DNA from: Candidatus Cloacimonadota bacterium
GTDB taxonomy: Bacteria > Cloacimonadota > Cloacimonadia > Cloacimonadales > TCS61
Assembly (NCBI GenBank): GCA_011372345.1
Contig: DRTC01000374.1
Coordinates: 1-8,576 of the forward strand
Length of the DNA: 8,576 bases
Reading direction: 5' to 3'
Positions 5,456-8,576 of this stretch are shown piece after piece; the first letter of the stretch is position 1, and each line of letters opens with the position of its first letter. A model generated the notes under the pieces. It made no database searches. It saw only the letters and a list, made by a program, of their open reading frames with translations, and was not told the DNA's origin. The position numbers and the translations under genes are program-made.

Positions 5456-7162
5456 TCACATCTTCATCTCGATCCCGAAATGAATGATACCATCGAGAGG
5501 ATTCCTGAATTCTCCGCCTTGATAACTCAAACCATAATCGATTCCCAATAGACCGAGTTTTGTCTCGACCCGCAGACCAAAGCCGAATCCAAATAAGAGA
5601 CCAAATTTATATTCTTCGCTTTCCACATAACCGTAATCTGTGAATAAAAATGCTCTCGAATTGCGGGATAATAAGTAACGAAGTTCAAGGTTCGACCAAC
5701 CAACACGATAACCGTAAAATTGATTCTCGTTAAAACCTCGCAGGCTGGAATTTCCTCCTAAAAAATAATATTCCAGTTCAGACAGACTTTTATTTTCCAG
5801 GACATTTGCATTCAGCCCGATCGCAAAAATGAGTTTCTGAAATATTTTTCTGAAATTGATCAATTTAGCTTCAACTGCCTGTTTGGAGATGTTTTCGCTG
5901 TTTATCCGGTTGAAAATGTAAAAGTATTTTATTAGAAGGTCATTTCCTTTTGTTGGATTCAAATAATAATCCGTATTATTGAAATTCCAGAAAATACCGG
6001 CTTTTTTATAGGAAGTTTTATCTATGATTATAGGTCTTCTCGTACCGGGAAATATTTCATCAACACCGAGATAAATTCCGTATCTATTGATCAAACTATA
6101 AAGATAAATTTCCGTTTCATAAGATGATTTTGTATAGGTGGAATCTACTTCTTCCCTGTAAATAGAAAAATCTCCGCTGACAGGATAAGAAAACGGTCCT
6201 GATTCATGATATTTCAATTCGATCAGACTTCGATCAAAAGACAATTTTTCCCATCGCAGAGAGATCGATCTATCAGTCCCGAAAAGATTCAGGAAATCAA
6301 GGTTCACAAATCCGGTTAACCGGTTTTTCTTTTCCTGGGAATTATCATAACCGAGAATTCCAGAGAGATATGTCATTCTATCTTCTTCGATATTAAAAAG
6401 TAATTGTTTATGATTTAAAGGGATCAAACTGCAATCATGAATATATTCTTTTTTCCGGATGAGTTCTGCTGCCCGATTCAGAACCATGGGATTTACTTTT
6501 TCGATCTTATCTATTTGAGATATTTTAAGAAGAGTGCTGCTTCTGGTGGTCTTATTTCCCTTGAATTTATATTCTTCAAATTCACAAAAATCACCTTCGG
6601 AAATTGAAATATATGCTTTTGTTTGATTATTTTTTAGAACTAAACTATCGATCTTCACATCAGCAAAAAGAAAACCATTGAAAGCATAATATTCCGCAAT
6701 ATTTTGAATGAGAATAGAAAGTTGTTTTAAATCAATGTTTTTTGCGGGATTCGATTCCAATATTTTGTTTTCGGAAATATAACGATTACCCTTCAGGATC
6801 AGTTCAGCGATGGTCATTTTCTCATTTTCTTCGATCTTGAAAAGAACATCGATCTTTTCGGGACTGATCGTATTTATTTCAGGAGAATGAATCTTGATCT
6901 GATAAAATCCTTTTTTAACATAAAAATCGGAAATTCGTTGAACATCTTCATTTAGCATTTTCTGACTAAAATATCCACCCGGATCGGATGAGATCGTTGA
7001 TAGAAGTTCTTTATCAGTTATGAAGTAATTACCTTCGAAATTAATATCTCCAATTAATAATTCAGCGTTACTAAATTGAAAAAATAAGAAAAAAAGAAGA
7101 AGGAAAAAGGAAATAGGTGACAGGAAGATAAAGAAAGGTAAATTTCTAATTTCAAATTTCAA
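5456..7162 (-). CDS. Omp85-family outer-membrane protein (TamA/BamA-like, three POTRA domains)
   Basis: 568 residues from a TTG at 7162. Omp85 proteins insert or export proteins at the outer membrane. Residues 1-33 form a signal peptide (Lys/Arg start, Phe/Leu-rich core, probable cleavage after SNA). Three POTRA-like units follow, about 34-113 (begins IGDINFEGNYF), 115-191 (IAELILKGNRY) and 192-262 (EEYKFKGNKT), each with a GN turn. The rest is a beta-barrel with the family's late signature: LGGNSSLRGF (468-477; Arg475 is the invariant loop-6 Arg), a YRVGWSNLELRY strand and FLFTDYG. Three POTRAs and this length fit TamA better than five-POTRA BamA, but the symbol stays open. The final strand ends in Met, not the usual aromatic residue. 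The open frame reaches another TTG at 7279, but that stretch precedes the signal peptide and consists of hairpins and repeats. AAGGA before 7162 gives a fair ribosome site. It is downstream of ispG. Confidence 0.85.
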   Translation of the reverse strand: MKFEIRNLPFFIFLSPISFFLLLFFLFFQFSNAELLIGDINFEGNYFITDKELLSTISSDPGGYFSQKMLNEDVQRISDFYVKKGFYQIKIHSPEINTISPEKIDVLFKIEENEKMTIAELILKGNRYISENKILESNPAKNIDLKQLSILIQNIAEYYAFNGFLFADVKIDSLVLKNNQTKAYISISEGDFCEFEEYKFKGNKTTRSSTLLKISQIDKIEKVNPMVLNRAAELIRKKEYIHDCSLIPLNHKQLLFNIEEDRMTYLSGILGYDNSQEKKNRLTGFVNLDFLNLFGTDRSISLRWEKLSFDRSLIELKYHESGPFSYPVSGDFSIYREEVDSTYTKSSYETEIYLYSLINRYGIYLGVDEIFPGTRRPIIIDKTSYKKAGIFWNFNNTDYYLNPTKGNDLLIKYFYIFNRINSENISKQAVEAKLINFRKIFQKLIFAIGLNANVLENKSLSELEYYFLGGNSSLRGFNENQFYGYRVGWSNLELRYLLSRNSRAFLFTDYGYVESEEYKFGLLFGFGFGLRVETKLGLLGIDYGLSYQGGEFRNPLDGIIHFGIEMKM

Positions 7163-7176
7163 ATTGCTGATTTCCT
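7142..7176. repeat. Degenerate 7-bp tandem array overlapping the Omp85-like start
   Basis: Five heptamers in register on the plus strand: ATTTCTA, ATTTCAA, ATTTCAA, ATTGCTG, ATTTCCT. The chosen TTG start (7160-7162) lies inside the array, so its first residues (KFEIRN) are encoded by repeat DNA. Confidence 0.6.
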
Positions 7177-7197
7177 TACTTGTTCCCAAATTTTTAA

Positions 7198-7216
7198 CAT
7201 CATCGGCACGATGATG
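7198..7216. repeat. Perfect 8-bp-stem hairpin in the ispG/omp85 spacer
   Basis: CATCATCG (7198-7205) pairs with CGATGATG (7209-7216) around GCA. It would lie inside the N-terminal extension if the upstream TTG at 7279 were the start, which is one argument against that start. No T-run follows. Confidence 0.5.
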
Positions 7217-7300
7217 AGGGAACACAATTGGTTCAGAAATTTTATTTCGATAATTCTCATCCTCAACATAAAAATTCAAAGTGAAACTTTTCTAAAATTC

Positions 7301-7325
7301 CATTCCCAAATGGAATTTGGGAGTG
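7301..7325. repeat. Hairpin after ispG with two alternative foldings
   Basis: 7301-7310 pairs with 7316-7325 (ten pairs, one G-T wobble) around TGGAA. An overlapping alternative pairs 7295-7303 with 7310-7318 (nine perfect pairs). It begins 17 bp after the ispG stop. No uninterrupted T-run follows on the minus strand, so it is at best a poor terminator; it may stabilise the ispG 3' end or be a dispersed repeat. Confidence 0.5.
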
Positions 7326-7338
7326 AGAAAGACATCAC

Positions 7339-7352
7339 ATTTCAAATTTCTA
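7339..7352. repeat. Two ATTTC heptamers across the ispG stop
   Basis: ATTTCAA followed by ATTTCTA, the same units as in the array at 7142-7176. They cover the ispG stop codon (7342-7344) and its last codons, so the spacer is bracketed on both sides by the same words. Confidence 0.4.
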
Positions 7353-8400
7353 AATATCCCTCAATCGTTCTGATCAATTCATTGATCAATTTATTTTCAG
7401 GAACTCTTTTCAGGATCTTTCCTTTCTGGAAGATCAGTCCTTCTCCTTTTGCTCCGGCAATTCCAAAATCCGCTTCTCTCGCTTCTCCCGGACCATTAAC
7501 AACGCATCCCATAACTGCAACCGTAAGATCATATTCTGAAAATGGTTTCAATTTTTTCTCAACTTCTTTGGCAATGGTAATCAGATCGATTTCAGTTCTC
7601 CCGCAGGTCGGACAGGAAATAATTTTGAGTCCTTTTCTCAAGTCCAGCGATTTCAGGATTTCTTTGGCGACCAGCACTTCTTTGATCGGATCAGCAGTTA
7701 TAGACACTCTGATCGTATCACCGATTCCTTCTGAGAGAAGTGTTCCGATCCCGATCGAGGATTTGATAGTACCGGAAAATTCCGTTCCTGCTTCCGTAAC
7801 TCCCAGATGCAGCGGATAATCTACTTTTTCGCTTAAAAGACGATAAGAATCGATGGTTAAAGGAACTGACGAAGCTTTCACGGAAATCTTCATTTCATAA
7901 TATTTTGCTTTTTCCAGAATTGAAACATGTTCGAGAGCACTTTCCACAATTCCTTTAGCAGTTACTCCGTATTTCCTGATTTTCTCTTTTGATAAAGAAC
8001 CGCTGTTCACTCCGATCCTGACGGGAATTTTTCTTTCTCTCGCAGCTTCGATTACTTTCAGGACATTCTGCTGCGATCCGATATTGCCTGGATTGAGTCG
8101 AAGTCCGTCAACACCGTTTTTAATGGCAGCTATCGCCAGTTTATGATCAAAATGAATATCAGCAATTAAAGGAATAGAGATAGATTTTTTAATATCTTTC
8201 AGAGCATTTGCTGCTTCCATGTCCGGTACAGCAACTCTGATTATTTCACATCCGGCAGGAATCAATTCTCGAATTTGTTGAACAGTTCTCTCGACATTAC
8301 GAGTATCTGTATTCGTCATCGATTGAATGGAAATGGGATTGTTTCCACCGATCAGGACATTTCCAAGTTTGATGACTTTTGTTTTCTTTCTTGTGGTCAT
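7342..8400 (-). CDS. ispG: (E)-4-hydroxy-3-methylbut-2-enyl diphosphate synthase (IspG/GcpE)
   Basis: 352 residues, the usual length of the compact bacterial enzyme. It reductively converts MEcPP to HMBPP, the penultimate step of the cytosolic MEP route to IPP and DMAPP, using a [4Fe-4S] cluster. The N-terminal TIM-barrel part shows GNNPISIQSMTNTDT (19-33), PLIADIHFDHKLA (77-89) and GLRLNPGNIG (99-108); NSGSL and LHLGVTEAG follow. The C-terminal part carries the cluster ligands in SCPTCGR (Cys263, Cys266) and MGCVVNGPGEA (Cys299), with the conserved Glu306 in NGPGEA, so all key residues are present. The ATG at 8400 gives the canonical N-terminus; its ribosome site is weak (only GGG about 10 bases upstream) and the leader is made of a phrase-like repeat. 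It is the first gene of the minus-strand run visible here, with the Omp85-like gene downstream. Confidence 0.97.
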   Translation of the reverse strand: MTTRKKTKVIKLGNVLIGGNNPISIQSMTNTDTRNVERTVQQIRELIPAGCEIIRVAVPDMEAANALKDIKKSISIPLIADIHFDHKLAIAAIKNGVDGLRLNPGNIGSQQNVLKVIEAARERKIPVRIGVNSGSLSKEKIRKYGVTAKGIVESALEHVSILEKAKYYEMKISVKASSVPLTIDSYRLLSEKVDYPLHLGVTEAGTEFSGTIKSSIGIGTLLSEGIGDTIRVSITADPIKEVLVAKEILKSLDLRKGLKIISCPTCGRTEIDLITIAKEVEKKLKPFSEYDLTVAVMGCVVNGPGEAREADFGIAGAKGEGLIFQKGKILKRVPENKLINELIRTIEGYLEI

Positions 8401-8410
8401 TGTTTATACC

Positions 8411-8437
8411 CGCGAAACACACGAAAAGACACGAAAG
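8411..8437 (+). repeat. Phrase-like repeat, CGAAA words, in the ispG leader
   Basis: CGAAA occurs three times with starts 9 and 10 bases apart (8413, 8422, 8432), within ACACGAAA/ACACGAAAG wording. It ends 10 bp before the ispG start, so in the ispG mRNA it forms most of the leader as TTTCG repeats. I recall similar words at many loci of uncultured bacterial genomes. Confidence 0.5.
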
Positions 8438-8448
8438 TTCTTCCTAAA

Positions 8449-8477
8449 ATTAATTGAGTCCACTCTAAAAAGGTCAA
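8449..8477 (-). promoter_or_regulatory. Candidate sigma-70-type promoter for ispG
   Basis: On the minus strand TTGACC (8477-8472, five of six matches to the -35 consensus) is followed after 17 bp by ATTAAT (8454-8449, four of six to the -10 consensus). Transcription would begin about 40 nt before the ispG ATG. Such matches arise by chance in AT-rich DNA, so this is tentative. Confidence 0.3.
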
Positions 8478-8493
8478 ATTCAATAAAATTAGA

Positions 8494-8557
8494 AACCGTT
8501 AAAACGGTTAATACTTTTTCCTGTTTCATTAACCACCAACTTAAGTTGGTGGTTAAT
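8494..8557. repeat. REP-like double palindrome upstream of ispG
   Basis: Two palindromes in one compact module. The first, 8494-8509, is AACCGTT and AACGGTT around AA. The second, 8528-8557, is a perfect 30-bp palindrome centred between 8542 and 8543, with CCACCAACTT as its core half. An 18-bp linker rich in T on the plus strand separates them. The layout resembles REP/BIME elements that are mobilised by REP-associated tyrosine transposases (RAYTs); no transposase is in the window. It is also close to the window edge, so a further part may lie outside. Confidence 0.6.
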
Positions 8558-8576
8558 AAGAAGATAGAGGTCAATA

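Noticed and set aside
7211..7819. 202-codon plus-strand frame opposite ispG
   Set aside because: It is antisense to a fully convincing ispG and has Ser/Ile/Pro-rich shadow composition.

Overview
The window is AT-rich chromosomal DNA from a Gram-negative (diderm) bacterium. An Omp85-type outer-membrane barrel, an AsmA-like membrane-anchored protein and bacterial-type IspG and DAHP synthase support this. Base composition, gene style and many phrase-like short repeats between genes remind me of uncultured FCB-group or candidate-phylum genomes (Cloacimonadota-like). That placement is an impression from the sequence, not a demonstrated assignment.

Layout. At the left edge, on the plus strand, is the 3' end of a gene that looks like a GNAT acetyltransferase with a C-terminal SCP2-like domain (1-450). 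It converges, 15 bp apart, on a run of six minus-strand genes. In transcription order, from right to left, these are: ispG (8400-7342, MEP isoprenoid pathway); an Omp85/TamA-like protein with three POTRA-like domains (7162-5456); a LabA-like NYN nuclease-fold protein fused to a cold-shock-like domain (4982-4155); a Ppx/GppA-family phosphatase (4040-3138); a type I-beta DAHP synthase (2903-2091, shikimate pathway); and an AsmA-like membrane-anchored protein (2082-466). Only the last two are tightly coupled (8 bp apart). The other spacers are about 115-470 bp long.

How the genes relate. Most are housekeeping: isoprenoid precursor synthesis, envelope biogenesis, RNA metabolism, polyphosphate or alarmone metabolism and aromatic amino-acid synthesis. 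I see no defence, CRISPR, phage or transposase gene, and no coherent new multi-gene system. A loose thematic link exists between the Omp85/TamA-like protein and the AsmA-like protein, since TamB belongs to the wider AsmA group, but they are not adjacent.

The unusual part is the non-coding DNA. Nearly every spacer is built from compact inverted repeats and short-period degenerate tandem words: 7-bp tandem arrays at 5351-5385 and 7142-7176; 8-10 bp phrase repeats at 2922-2938, 3105-3131 and 8411-8437; and hairpins at 3052, 4054, 4096, 5033, 7198, 7301 and 8494-8557, the last holding a perfect 30-bp palindrome. Several abut start or stop codons. In the omp85 gene they appear to have contributed the start region, and they argue that the longest open frames of omp85 and of DAHP synthase begin too far upstream.
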